A DNA stretch of 50,980 bases from Metabacillus lacus (GCF_009674805.1 NZ_WKKI01000030.1:1-50980); one strand, 5' to 3'; shown: positions 25,335-33,392, counted from the first letter of the stretch. Made by a program: numbers and translations. The notes: a model not told the origin generated them from the letters alone.

Positions 25335-26326
25335 TTTACAAGAGGAAGGAGGAAAATCATATAAAGAGGTTGACAGGCGAAGCTTTTGGTCTTGTGCTGC
25401 TGATTATGTTGCTGATACTATTCTTGTTTAGTGAAGAGATAGCGGCAGATAGGTTTATTCCGCATATTGCAGTGGACACAGGAATTATTTTTCTCAGTAT
25501 TATATTAGAAGCTATCCCTTTTGTGATTTTAGGAGTCTTTGTTTCTTCGCTCATTCAGGTGTATATCTCTGAAGAAAGACTTAAGAATTTGATTCCTTCA
25601 AGGCCGATTGCAGCCATCATCCCTGCTGCACTTTTAGGGGCTCTTCTCCCCATTTGCGAATGTGCCATTATTCCGGTAGTCAGACGTTTGATCAGCAAGG
25701 GAATGCCGGTTCATATTGGTATGGTTCTGCTAATGACTGCTCCGGTTTTAAATCCCATTACAGCATTATCAACGTACTACGCATTTAGACCAGATCTGTC
25801 TGTTCTGTACGGCAGGCTCGGAATCACTTTCCTATGTTCAATTATCATTGGTTTACTAATCTTTTTAAGATATCGGTATACTTCCCCGTTAAAAGTTCAG
25901 CTGCAGCCCCATATTCACCAGAAGGTAGACTCTTCGCGGGTACTAAAGGTATGTTATCATACCACCCAGGAATTTTTTGATATGGGAAGATATTTAATCA
26001 TGGGAGCACTTGCAGCAGGTCTATTTCAAACAATGGTGAACAGAGACCTGCTGAATTCATTAGGCCAGAATACTTTATTGGCTCCTGTATTGATGATGGC
26101 TTTAGCCTTTTTGCTGTCATTATGTTCTGAAGCAGATGCTTTTGTTGCAGCAACCTTCAGTCAGTCGTTTACAACTGGATCTATTGTAGCATTTTTAGTC
26201 TATGGACCTGCTATTGATTTCAAAAACATGCTGATGATGCTTGCTTATTTTCGGTTTACATTTGTTATGTTCTTTTTTACATCTGTCACCTTGGTTATAT
26301 ATGGAACGATTATCTTACTTCAATAA
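25325..26326 (+). CDS. ycgR: YcgR-like permease (UPF0718/DUF318)
   Basis: This integral membrane permease of the DUF318 family (up to 333 residues) has about eight helices. Conserved text includes 'LEAIPFVILGVFVSSLIQVYI', 'LLPICECAIIPVVRRLISKGMP' (split), 'MTAPVLNPITALSTYYAF' and 'LCSEADAFVAATF'. The CE/CSEAD-type polar motifs suggest an ion path. It forms an operon with a YcgQ-like gene 12 bases downstream, as in B. subtilis. Start uncertain: ATG 25325 lies inside a Zur-like box without a ribosome site. A perfect AAGGAGG (25346-25352) points to codon 25361, which is ATA; TTG 25370 is the next legal start. The function is unproven, but Zur control suggests zinc transport. Confidence 0.85.
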   Translation: MISIYKRKEENHIKRLTGEAFGLVLLIMLLILFLFSEEIAADRFIPHIAVDTGIIFLSIILEAIPFVILGVFVSSLIQVYISEERLKNLIPSRPIAAIIPAALLGALLPICECAIIPVVRRLISKGMPVHIGMVLLMTAPVLNPITALSTYYAFRPDLSVLYGRLGITFLCSIIIGLLIFLRYRYTSPLKVQLQPHIHQKVDSSRVLKVCYHTTQEFFDMGRYLIMGALAAGLFQTMVNRDLLNSLGQNTLLAPVLMMALAFLLSLCSEADAFVAATFSQSFTTGSIVAFLVYGPAIDFKNMLMMLAYFRFTFVMFFFTSVTLVIYGTIILLQ

Positions 26327-26338
26327 AAGGGGCAAGAA

Positions 26339-27103
26339 ATGATTGCTACTCATGATTTTATAAGAGGAATTATATTGGCAGGATATGCTTTGTTGTTTTA
26401 CAAGCTTCTCATACATGCTAAACTGGATCATTTTATTGCGCCAAAAATGTTTATTTATATCTACTTTGCTTTTTTTGCATTTTTATTATTGAGTTCATTA
26501 TTGATAGCCGGATCAAGAAGGAATTCTGTGGAACAGGCCAGACAGGATTGTGACTGCGAGGGAGGTCATTATTATCCTTCTTCACTGCTTGCTTCTATTT
26601 CGGTTTATGCTTTGTTTACAATTCCTTTGGCAGTCGGTTTTCTCTTTTCAGATCATGTCCTTCATAGTGACAGTGCGGAAAACAGATCCATTCAGCTTTC
26701 TTATAACAAGCCTCCTGAAAGCTCACAGCTGCTGCTGGGAGAAAGCAGAGAGATCATTTTGCATGATGATCATTTCCTCGGTTCACTCTATCTTATCAAT
26801 CAGCATCAGCAGAAATTGCAAGGAAGTGTTATAGAGGTGAAGGGTTTTATTTATCGAGATAGTCATATAAAAGGGGATTTTGCTGCCATAGCAAGATTTG
26901 GGCTAAGCTGCTGTACTGCAGATGCTTCCGTCTATGGGATACTTATTGCAGATCCGGAAATAGAAAGTATAGAAAGAGACACATGGGTAATAGCCAAAGG
27001 AACACTCTCACAGGCAAATGTATCAGGGAAGCTGGTTCCCTTGCTGATTCACCCTGTTATTCATGTGATTGAAATGCCCAAAAGACCCTATGTTTCAGAA
27101 TGA
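26339..27103 (+). CDS. ycgQ: YcgQ-like membrane protein (TIGR03943 family)
   Basis: The 254-residue protein has an N-terminal membrane part with about four helices (segments near 9-26, 38-58 and 82-102) and a soluble C-terminal domain. The conserved core is 'RFGLSCCTADASVYGILI' (about 181-198), with two adjacent cysteines typical of the TIGR03943 family. A small Cys/His cluster 'DCDCEGGHYY' lies in the loop between helices and could bind metal. It is the partner of the DUF318 permease in many Firmicutes and is co-transcribed here (gap 12 bases, AAAAGGGGCAAG ribosome site). The pair likely forms a membrane complex, and the Zur-like box upstream links it to zinc. Confidence 0.86.
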   Translation: MIATHDFIRGIILAGYALLFYKLLIHAKLDHFIAPKMFIYIYFAFFAFLLLSSLLIAGSRRNSVEQARQDCDCEGGHYYPSSLLASISVYALFTIPLAVGFLFSDHVLHSDSAENRSIQLSYNKPPESSQLLLGESREIILHDDHFLGSLYLINQHQQKLQGSVIEVKGFIYRDSHIKGDFAAIARFGLSCCTADASVYGILIADPEIESIERDTWVIAKGTLSQANVSGKLVPLLIHPVIHVIEMPKRPYVSE

Positions 27104-27113
27104 GCATTTTCAG

Positions 27114-27174
27114 TTGCAGAACACTTCAGAATATGTTTTAATACTAAAGTGACACTTAATCGTAATCATTACGA
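27114..27174 (+). promoter_or_regulatory. rpsN promoter and consensus Zur box
   Basis: Elements TTGCAG (27114-27119) and TTTAAT (27137-27142) are 17 bp apart. They are followed by TCGTAATCATTACGA at 27160-27174, a perfect match to the Zur core consensus. Confidence 0.92.
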
Positions 27175-27197
27175 ATTATATAGAAGGAGTGATATCA

Positions 27198-27467
27198 TTG
27201 GCTAAAAAATCAAAAGTTGTCCGGGAAAAGCAGCGCCAAGAAATGGTTGCAAAATATGCAGAGATCAGAAGAGAACTAAAGGAAAAAGGCGATTATGAAG
27301 CGTTGAACAAGCTGCCTAAAAACTCGTCGCCAACCCGCTTGAAAAGCCGTTGTGAAGTAACAGGCAGACCAAGAGGATATATGAGGAAATTTGGTATGTC
27401 CAGAATCGTATTTAGAGAACTGGCTCATAAAGGTCAGATTCCCGGTGTGAAAAAGGCAAGCTGGTAA
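27198..27467 (+). CDS. rpsN: Zinc-independent ribosomal protein S14 (RpsN2/YhzA type)
   Basis: This 89-residue S14 paralogue lacks the CxxC...CxxC zinc ribbon of the short form. It is the long C-minus type, with '[19 protein letters not shown]' and '[19 protein letters not shown]'. In Bacillus this gene is derepressed by Zur under zinc starvation and replaces the zinc-containing S14, which frees zinc. The start is TTG at 27198 (reading MAKKSK...), eight bases after AAGGAG; a GTG at 27189 overlaps that ribosome site. The length equals the usual 89. The perfect Zur box upstream supports the assignment and identifies the regulon of the whole block. Confidence 0.96.
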   Translation: MAKKSKVVREKQRQEMVAKYAEIRRELKEKGDYEALNKLPKNSSPTRLKSRCEVTGRPRGYMRKFGMSRIVFRELAHKGQIPGVKKASW

Positions 27468-27475
27468 TTTTTAAA

Positions 27476-27490
27476 TCGTAATAATAACGT
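27476..27490. promoter_or_regulatory. Second Zur-like box, downstream of rpsN
   Basis: TCGTAATAATAACGT matches the Zur core at 13 of 15 positions and lies between rpsN and the next small gene. Confidence 0.55.
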
Positions 27491-27506
27491 TTTGGGAGTG
27501 CTGAGA

Positions 27507-27839
27507 ATGAACCAACACAAACAGGATTATCTTTTAAAAACTGCAGTGAACAAACTGCCTGAGGCTCAAAAAAAGCTGTATCAATACGTCGTTGAACTGG
27601 AGAATGAGCTTGCCGAAGCTGCCGAAACAGCTGATCAGTTTATGAATCTTCTCGTAAAGCACTCCCCGCATGGGCAGGCAGCCATAACCTTCAATATGAC
27701 ATTTCAGGAAGTATACGAAGAAATGGAGAATATTGAGCGCTGTTTGGCGCTGGAGCTACAGAATATGAAGAACCATGCAAAATGGCTGCATTTGATGGAG
27801 AGGGATCGGTTTAACAAGACATTTTTGTTTCTTTGTTAG
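27507..27839 (+). CDS. Small helical protein of unknown function in the Zur block
   Basis: The predicted 110-residue soluble protein is almost wholly helical and contains 'LPEAQKKLYQYVVELENELAEAAE' (split over one amphipathic helix) and 'ITFNMTFQEVYEEMENIE', which could be a helix-turn-helix-like segment. I recognise no named family. The start at ATG 27507 is set by GGGAG eight bases before; a TTG at 27492 is in frame. A Zur-like box 17 bases upstream suggests the same regulation as rpsN. The stop lies directly at the border of the second tandem repeat array, so the C-terminus (NKTFLFLC) may have been changed by the array. Confidence 0.6.
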   Translation: MNQHKQDYLLKTAVNKLPEAQKKLYQYVVELENELAEAAETADQFMNLLVKHSPHGQAAITFNMTFQEVYEEMENIERCLALELQNMKNHAKWLHLMERDRFNKTFLFLC

Positions 27840-28290
27840 GGGAACAGAGGGGAACAGAGGGAAACAGTGCCAGGCACCACCCGAAAAATCTTGTTTCACG
27901 TCTTGTTTCACGGTGGAGAAAAGGGGAACAGTGCCAGGCACCACCCGAAAATTCTTGTTTCACGGGTTGTTTCACGGTGGAGAAGGGTAACAGTGCCAGG
28001 CACCACCCGAAAAATCTTGTTTCACGGGTTGTTTCACGGTGGAGAAAGGGGAACAGTGCCAGGCACCACCCGAAAATTCTTGTTTCACGAGTTGTTTCAC
28101 GGTGGAGAAGGGGAACAGTGCCAGGCACCACCCGAAAAATCTTGTTTCACGGGTTGTTTCATGGTGGAGAAAAGGGGAACAGTGCCAGGCACCACCCGAA
28201 AAATCTTGTTTCACGGGTTGTTTCACGGTGGAGAAAAGGGGAACAGTGCCAGGCACCACCCGAAAAATCTTGTTTCACGTCTCGTTTCAC
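27840..28290. repeat. 63-bp tandem repeat array 2 (seven cores)
   Basis: The same core as in array 1, GTGCCAGGCACCACCC, begins at 27867, 27931, 27993, 28056, 28118, 28182 and 28246, with period 62-64. Units read CGAAAAATCTTGTTTCAC, a second TGTTTCAC 12 bp later, then GGTGGAGAAAAGGGGAACA. Unit-to-unit changes are few (AATTCTT versus AAATCTT, GGGT versus GAGT, spacer length). The array has the same orientation as array 1 and again lies exactly in a 3' intergenic space, between the stop at 27839 and the yjcF terminator at 28297. No unique spacers separate the repeats, so it is not a CRISPR. Reading frames through it are by-products. Confidence 0.95.
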
Positions 28291-28296
28291 AAAAAG

Positions 28297-28322
28297 AAAA
28301 AGCGCCGGCTGCGGCGCTTTTT
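28297..28322. terminator. Terminator at the end of the yjcHGF operon
   Basis: The stem AAAAAGCGCC/GGCGCTTTTT has T-runs on both strands and overlaps the stop codon of the GNAT gene. It can serve both sides. Confidence 0.88.
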
Positions 28323-28746
28323 AAATTGATTTTTTTGTCATTGTTACGTGGGGGATGCCTGCATCGAGAAATTCTTCTGAAACTACGCTGTAGCCAAGCT
28401 TTTCATAGAAAGGTACTGCGTGGGTTTGGGCGTTGAGCTTGAATGTTTGCGGCCCTTTTTCGAGTGCAGCTGATTCAATACGATCCATGATGGTTTTGCC
28501 GGCACCTTTTCCCCGGTATTGGGCCATGATGCAGATTCTTTCAACTTTCGCATACCCGTCTACAAAGCGGAACCGGCCGGCACCAGCCGGGACTGTTCCG
28601 TCATAAAGTACAACATGTACTGCTTCGTCTTCGAATTGATCTATTTCTTCTTCCTCGGGAACTTTCTGTTCATCTACGAATACCTTAAAACGGACAGAAA
28701 AGGCATCCTGAAGTTCTTCTTTTGTTCCTACTATTTTTGCTTTCAA
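28321..28746 (-). CDS. yjcF: GNAT-family N-acetyltransferase YjcF-like
   Basis: The 141-residue acetyltransferase has the GNAT core. The acetyl-CoA loop is in 'ERICIMAQYRGKGAGKTIMDRIE' (motif A, Q/RxxGxG/A, about 70-92), followed by 'KLNAQTHAVPFYEKLGYSVV' (motif B). It matches B. subtilis YjcF in length and in its position with YjcG and YjcH. The acceptor substrate is unknown. The start is TTG at 28746, three bases after the end of yjcG, so it is the last gene of a three-gene operon. Its stop lies inside the terminator stem. Confidence 0.88.
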   Translation of the reverse strand: MKAKIVGTKEELQDAFSVRFKVFVDEQKVPEEEEIDQFEDEAVHVVLYDGTVPAGAGRFRFVDGYAKVERICIMAQYRGKGAGKTIMDRIESAALEKGPQTFKLNAQTHAVPFYEKLGYSVVSEEFLDAGIPHVTMTKKSI

Positions 28747-28749
28747 CTC

Positions 28750-29268
28750 TTATTCTTCCCTTCCGAGGTGAAAAGTCTCATACACTGTCCAAGAGCCGTT
28801 TTCCAGCTGATAGAGCAAGTGAAAACGATCTATAACTTCTTCATGATCAATTGATGTCATGCGCAGTTGTCCCAGGACATCGGAGTGTTCATCATCAGAC
28901 AGCTTTTGGCCGATTGTAATATGAGGGACAAAAGCGTACTCCGGTTCACCAGTGCTGAGGTCATTCTGATTCAATGCTGTTTGCAGCTGATCCAGCTCTT
29001 CCGTTGCTTGAACTTTTAAGTAAATGGCATTATTCACAGGAGAAAAAGAGCTGAATTTGGCAATATTCAGGCTTACAGGCTTGGTTCTGCCTGCAATGTC
29101 GCGAAGAAGTGCTGAAACTGCCGGAATTTGTTCTTCATTCAATTCAAACGGGGCCTTTAAGGTTAAATGCGGCGGAATCAGTGCGTAATGAGGATCATAC
29201 CGCTTGCGGTAGGAATTGGCGAGATCCTGCAATTTTTTTGATGGAAAAAGAACGATACCAAACTTCAT
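28750..29268 (-). CDS. yjcG: 2'-5' RNA ligase-like phosphoesterase YjcG
   Basis: The 172-residue protein of the 2H phosphoesterase superfamily has two HxT/S motifs: 'PHLTLKAPF' at about 34-42 and 'PHITIGQKL' in the second half. They form the two-histidine active site. Proteins of this group act on cyclic phosphodiesters or RNA ends; the cellular role of YjcG is not settled. The start ATG at 29268 follows GGAGGGATAATT; a longer reading from 29310 has no ribosome site. It lies between yjcH (66 bases upstream) and yjcF (3 bases downstream). Confidence 0.9.
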   Translation of the reverse strand: MKFGIVLFPSKKLQDLANSYRKRYDPHYALIPPHLTLKAPFELNEEQIPAVSALLRDIAGRTKPVSLNIAKFSSFSPVNNAIYLKVQATEELDQLQTALNQNDLSTGEPEYAFVPHITIGQKLSDDEHSDVLGQLRMTSIDHEEVIDRFHLLYQLENGSWTVYETFHLGREE

Positions 29269-29334
29269 AATTATCCCTCCTGATTCTCTAAGGTACACAT
29301 AGTATACCAAAATATTTACTCTATCGTTTGAGAA

Positions 29335-30057
29335 TTAAAACATATCTTTTAAGGCTTTCTTTAAAAGCGGCTGCCAGTATGTCCAAGTGTGGTCACCGTC
29401 AAATTCTTCATATGTATAGGTGACTCCTTTTTGGCTCAGCAATTCTTTTAAGTGAAGATTCGGCTGAACAAAATCTTTTACTCTTCCATCCGTCAGCTTA
29501 ACCTCTGTTTCCCGCAGGCCAATCTGATGATAAACTGTCAAGAGCGGCTGCGAAGAAAGGCTGTTCAATGCGTCAACCACCTCATCATTTACATATGGAG
29601 ACTGCAGGATGACCTTTCCGAATATATTTGGATAATCAAGTGCTGTCATGAGAGACACTGTTGCAGCAAGCGAATCTCCAATCAAGCCGCGACCTTCTCC
29701 CATTTGATAGGTAGGATATTCCCGATCCAGATAGGGCACGAGTTCATGAGCCAGAAATCTCTTGTAAGCCTCAAACTTGGAGCCTTTTGGATGGTATTTT
29801 TCACGGCGGTCTTCTACATCTTTATAAGGAACGCCAACAAGAATGATGTTTTCAATTTCTTTTTCCTGCAGCAGCGCTTCCGCCTGCCGCGCCATTCTTC
29901 CAAGCCGGAAATAATCCTGTCCATCCTGAGCAATTAAAATGCTGTACTTATATAATGGAGAGAAGGATTGCGGCAGATACGTCAGAACAGTGAGCTCTTC
30001 CTGCAGCTGCTCCGAATAAAACTGCATTTCCTTTACAATTCCAGTTTGTTTACTCAT
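29335..30057 (-). CDS. yjcH: Esterase-family alpha/beta hydrolase YjcH-like
   Basis: The 240-residue protein is an esterase D/enterochelin-esterase-like hydrolase, equal in length to B. subtilis YjcH. The nucleophile elbow is 'GLIGDSLAATVSLM' at about 124-137 (GxSxA-type with Ser after Asp). The acid is probably in 'LRETEVKLTDGRV' and the terminal His in 'FDGDHTWTYWQP'. There is no signal peptide, so it is cytosolic. This fold includes ferric-siderophore esterases, but petrobactin is not an ester siderophore and the gene belongs to the unrelated yjcHGF operon, so no siderophore role is claimed. The ribosome site is GGGAGGGC. Confidence 0.88.
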   Translation of the reverse strand: MSKQTGIVKEMQFYSEQLQEELTVLTYLPQSFSPLYKYSILIAQDGQDYFRLGRMARQAEALLQEKEIENIILVGVPYKDVEDRREKYHPKGSKFEAYKRFLAHELVPYLDREYPTYQMGEGRGLIGDSLAATVSLMTALDYPNIFGKVILQSPYVNDEVVDALNSLSSQPLLTVYHQIGLRETEVKLTDGRVKDFVQPNLHLKELLSQKGVTYTYEEFDGDHTWTYWQPLLKKALKDMF

Positions 30058-30225
30058 AAATGCTGCCCTCCCAAGTATGTATAAAGCGTTTCCATCTATT
30101 TTAGCATGTTTTAACTGGAAAAGCCTGTTTTCAGTTTCAAAGCAGGGAGAAACTATTAGCGTTACTTCTGTCAGCGTACAGCTCCTGTATGGTATAATCA
30201 GGGAAAATCATCAGGGTGTGAAAAT

Positions 30226-31029
30226 ATGGAACAGCATATTATTGAGGTATTATATAAAATCGAAAAAGAGTATCACATCAAGATTCTATATGCGTGCGAA
30301 TCGGGCAGCAGGGCCTGGGGTTATTTTTCATCCAACAGTGATTATGATGTCAGATTTATTTATATACATAAGAAAGAGTGGTACCTGTCCATCGATCAAC
30401 AGCGGGATGTGATTGAGATTCCTGTCGATGATGCACCCCTTCATGAACAGCTGGACATACACGGCTGGGAATTTACCAAGGCATTAAGGCTGTTCAGAAA
30501 ATCCAACCCTGGATTATTGGAATGGCTGGGTTCTCCAATTATATATATGGATTACCTTCATGCTGCTGACAAAATGAGAGAGATGGAGAAGGATGTATTT
30601 TCTCCGGCAGCTTGTCTGCATCATTATTTAAACACGGCAAAAAGTAATTACCGGCATTTTTTGCACCATGAGGAGATGAAGGTGAAAAGTTATTTCAATA
30701 TGCTTCGTCCGATACTGGCGGGGAACTGGATAGAAAAGTATGGCAGCTTTCCTCCTGCTTCCTTTCAAGATCTGGCCGAAGACATTCTTTTGAAAGGATC
30801 ACTTCTTGAAGAGATAAATACCTTGCTGAAGAAAAAGCTATCTGGAGAAGAAGAGAACGTAGGATTCAGGACAGAAATTTTGAATGCTTTTATGGAAGAA
30901 GAGATTTCCCGCTTGGAGGAGACTGCTAAAAAACTTCAGTATCGTGGGGAAGATCCAACATTCATGCTGAATCAGCTGTTTCGAGAAACACTCGATGCAG
31001 CGTGGGATATTAGTAAAAAGGAACGCTGA
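30226..31029 (+). CDS. ycgL: Predicted nucleotidyltransferase, YcgL-like
   Basis: The 267-residue protein has the pol-beta-type nucleotidyltransferase motif 'ESGSRAWGYFSSNSDYDVRFIYI' (split over strand and helix, about 25-47), with the catalytic GS and DxD pattern. An all-helical C-terminal part follows. It resembles B. subtilis YcgL and COG3541 proteins. Related enzymes transfer nucleotides to small molecules or to protein partners; the substrate is unknown. It starts at ATG 30226 after CAGGGTGTG and ends in a 10-bp hairpin at 31021-31042. No toxin-antitoxin partner is evident next to it, since the small ORF on the other strand runs convergently. Confidence 0.83.
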   Translation: MEQHIIEVLYKIEKEYHIKILYACESGSRAWGYFSSNSDYDVRFIYIHKKEWYLSIDQQRDVIEIPVDDAPLHEQLDIHGWEFTKALRLFRKSNPGLLEWLGSPIIYMDYLHAADKMREMEKDVFSPAACLHHYLNTAKSNYRHFLHHEEMKVKSYFNMLRPILAGNWIEKYGSFPPASFQDLAEDILLKGSLLEEINTLLKKKLSGEEENVGFRTEILNAFMEEEISRLEETAKKLQYRGEDPTFMLNQLFRETLDAAWDISKKER

Positions 31030-31042
31030 ATCTTCAGCGTTC
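31021..31042. terminator. Hairpin between convergent genes
   Basis: GAACGCTGAA/TTCAGCGTTC forms a ten-pair stem covering the stop codons of both convergent genes. No clear T-run follows on either strand, so terminator function is moderate. Confidence 0.55.
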
Positions 31043-31195
31043 TTCGTCATCTTTAGTACGTTCATCCAGGTATTCATTTTCAGTTGTAGCGAAATTTGCA
31101 GATGAAAGTGAGACAACATCATTGATCATTTCAAATCCATGATTTTGTATTTCTTTAATTCCTTCTTCATACGCATCTTGCTTATCTTTTTCCAA
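31034..31195 (-). CDS. Small acidic protein, uncharacterised
   Basis: A 53-codon reading frame starts with TTG at 31195 (LEKDKQDAYEEGIKEIQNHG) and ends DERTKDDEER. It is acidic and probably helical, and has no membrane segment. An AAGAGGG ribosome-like sequence lies about seven bases before the TTG, and a stop codon directly upstream excludes a longer form. The coding look (helix-compatible composition, ordered ends) and the fit to the convergent hairpin support it as a gene. It is short and starts with TTG, so confidence is moderate. I do not recognise a family. Confidence 0.5.
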   Translation of the reverse strand: MEKDKQDAYEEGIKEIQNHGFEMINDVVSLSSANFATTENEYLDERTKDDEER

Positions 31196-31432
31196 GTATC
31201 AGCCCTCTTTTCTTTTATCCATAAAACAATAGCCTGTTCCATTAGTATCATTCTTTTTGCAGCAAGGTATTCGCGGGCGGGCATATCTGAGGGAAATTGT
31301 GTTGGTCTATACCTGAAGTCCGGGCTTCAGTTGAAGGTTTTTTCTATTCATGGTAAACTACATTTTATTCTTTTGCTCAATTATAAAGATTACTGAAAAA
31401 ATAGAAAAAGAGAAAAGAAGGAAGGGTAACGT

Positions 31433-33385
31433 ATGAAAGAGGAAAGACAAAAAATAAGTTTGCAACATTCTTTTGCGGTTTTTTTCTTGATTGCAACTGT
31501 CCTTCTGTGGACAAAAACATATGTGATTCAATTAACTCAATTTAATCTTGGAGCTGAAGGGGCTTATCAGCAGTTCCTTTTATGGATGAATCCGCTTGGA
31601 TCAACACTGCTTTTCCTTGGGCTGGCATTTTTGGCAAAAGGGAGAAGGAAGTTTGTTGCTGTTATCATCATTGACGCATTACTCTCGTTTTTGCTGTATG
31701 CGAATGTTTTGTACTACAGGTTTTTTAATGACTTTATTACTCTTCCCACACTGACCCAGACTCAAAATTTCGGGGAAGTTGGGGGAAGCGTTGTAACACT
31801 TCTGCATCCTGCAGATATCCTGTTTTTTGCTGATGTTGCTTTGCTGGCTGTTTTATTTGCAGTAAGGGGCAAGGAGATACAAGCGCCCGATTACAGCAGA
31901 AAAAGCATTGCAGCCGTATTGAGTGGTGCCATTGCGATTTCAGCGCTGAATCTTGCCATGGCTGAAGCAGACCGCCCTGAACTTTTGACCAGGGGATTTG
32001 ACCGAAATTATATTGTGAAATATCTTGGAATGTATAACTATACCATCTATGATGCTGTTCAAAGTACAAGAGCTTCGGCTCAGCGGGTTATGGCTGACAG
32101 CGACGATATCACAGAGATTGTCAATTTTACAAGATCCCACTATGCCAAGCCTGATCCTGCCTATTTTGGCGCTGGCAAGGGCATGAATGTCATCTATGTT
32201 CATCTGGAATCTATTCAAAGCTTTTTAATAGACTATCAGCTTCATGGTGAAGAGGTTACGCCATTTCTGAACTCGATGACACGCGATGAAAACACTCTCT
32301 ACTTTGATAACTTTTTCCATCAAACAGCCCAGGGCAAGACGGCAGACGCTGAATATATGATAGAAAATTCATTGTTTGGCCTTTCACAGGGAGCTGCGTT
32401 TACAACAAAAGGGATGAATACCTATCAAAGTGCTCCTGCCATTCTTGGACAAAAACAGGGCTATACGTCCGCTGTTTTTCATGGAAACAAAGGGAGCTTT
32501 TGGAACAGGGATGAAATTTACAAGTCTTTCGGATTTGACAGATTCTATGATTCCAGCTATTACGATATGAATCCGGAAGATCTAGCTCAGTACGGGCTGA
32601 ATGATAAGCCGTTCTTCCAACAGTCTGTGGAACATTTAAAAACATTGCCGCAGCCGTTTTACAGTAAATTCATCACTGTCACACATCATCATCCTTTTAC
32701 ACTGACCGGGGCTGAAGCAACGATTGAGCCCCACACTACAGGAAACAAAACTGTCGATTATTATTTTCAGACAGCCCGATATGCCGATGAAGCGCTGAAA
32801 CAGTTTTTTCAGCAGCTGAAGGAAGAAGGTTTGTATGACAACTCCATGATCATTATGTATGGAGATCATTATGGAATCTCCAAAAATCATAACAGAGCCA
32901 TGAGCCAAGTGATTGGCAGGGAAGTTACTCCTTTTGAAAGTGCAGGCTTGCAGCGGACGCCGCTGATGATCCGTGTGCCTGGCATGGAAGGCGGAATGAA
33001 ACATGAATACACGGGCCAAATCGATCTTTTGCCGACTATGATGCACCTGCTTGGGATAGAGTCGAAAAATTATATTCATTTTGGTACTGACATGCTATCG
33101 AAAGAGCACGATGATATTATTCCATTCCGTAAAGGTGATTTTGTAAGTGGAAAATACACGTATACGGAAGGAACGTATTATGATTCCCGCAGCGGGGAAG
33201 AAATTTCAGAAGAAGATCTTCCGGAAGCTGAAAAATATAAGGAAATGGCAGAGAGGAAGCTGGCTCTTTCAGACAGAGTAGTCAACGGAGATTTGCTGCG
33301 CTTTTACACGCCTGATGATTTTCAGCAGGTTGACCGCTCTCAATACAGATACAACCATAGAGATGCTACAGAAGACGCTGAATAA
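31433..33385 (+). CDS. ltaS: Lipoteichoic acid synthase (LtaS family)
   Basis: The 650-residue protein has five N-terminal membrane helices (within about 10-180) and an extracellular sulfatase-like domain (about 220-600). LtaS polymerises glycerol phosphate from phosphatidylglycerol onto the LTA anchor. The catalytic Thr is residue 303 in 'FFHQTAQGKTADAEYMI'. Metal-binding text includes 'VHLESIQSF' (Glu near 255), 'TVTHHHPF' and 'IMYGDHYGI'. The length matches B. subtilis LtaS/YfnI/YqgS (about 640-650), and I cannot tell which paralogue it is. An extracellular processing site is expected after the fifth helix, as in relatives. A terminator follows the stop. Confidence 0.93.
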   Translation: MKEERQKISLQHSFAVFFLIATVLLWTKTYVIQLTQFNLGAEGAYQQFLLWMNPLGSTLLFLGLAFLAKGRRKFVAVIIIDALLSFLLYANVLYYRFFNDFITLPTLTQTQNFGEVGGSVVTLLHPADILFFADVALLAVLFAVRGKEIQAPDYSRKSIAAVLSGAIAISALNLAMAEADRPELLTRGFDRNYIVKYLGMYNYTIYDAVQSTRASAQRVMADSDDITEIVNFTRSHYAKPDPAYFGAGKGMNVIYVHLESIQSFLIDYQLHGEEVTPFLNSMTRDENTLYFDNFFHQTAQGKTADAEYMIENSLFGLSQGAAFTTKGMNTYQSAPAILGQKQGYTSAVFHGNKGSFWNRDEIYKSFGFDRFYDSSYYDMNPEDLAQYGLNDKPFFQQSVEHLKTLPQPFYSKFITVTHHHPFTLTGAEATIEPHTTGNKTVDYYFQTARYADEALKQFFQQLKEEGLYDNSMIIMYGDHYGISKNHNRAMSQVIGREVTPFESAGLQRTPLMIRVPGMEGGMKHEYTGQIDLLPTMMHLLGIESKNYIHFGTDMLSKEHDDIIPFRKGDFVSGKYTYTEGTYYDSRSGEEISEEDLPEAEKYKEMAERKLALSDRVVNGDLLRFYTPDDFQQVDRSQYRYNHRDATEDAE

Positions 33386-33392
33386 GTAGAAG

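Noticed and set aside
28119-28140. Complete parS site in the repeat array
   Set aside because: Only direct half-sites TGTTTCAC occur. I found no full palindrome TGTTTCACGTGAAACA.
27840-28290. CRISPR array
   Set aside because: The whole 63-bp unit is repeated; there are no unique spacers and no cas genes nearby.
27811-28436. Long open frames across the second repeat array
   Set aside because: Same reason as for array 1. One even runs through the terminator and into the opposite-strand yjcF gene.
29335-30057. Siderophore esterase role for the yjcH-like hydrolase
   Set aside because: Petrobactin has no ester backbone and the gene belongs to the conserved yjcHGF operon, so the fold similarity alone is not enough.
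30226-31195. MNT/HEPN-type toxin-antitoxin pair formed by the nucleotidyltransferase and the small ORF
   Set aside because: The two genes are convergent rather than co-directional. The nucleotidyltransferase is of the large YcgL type and the small ORF has no HEPN features.
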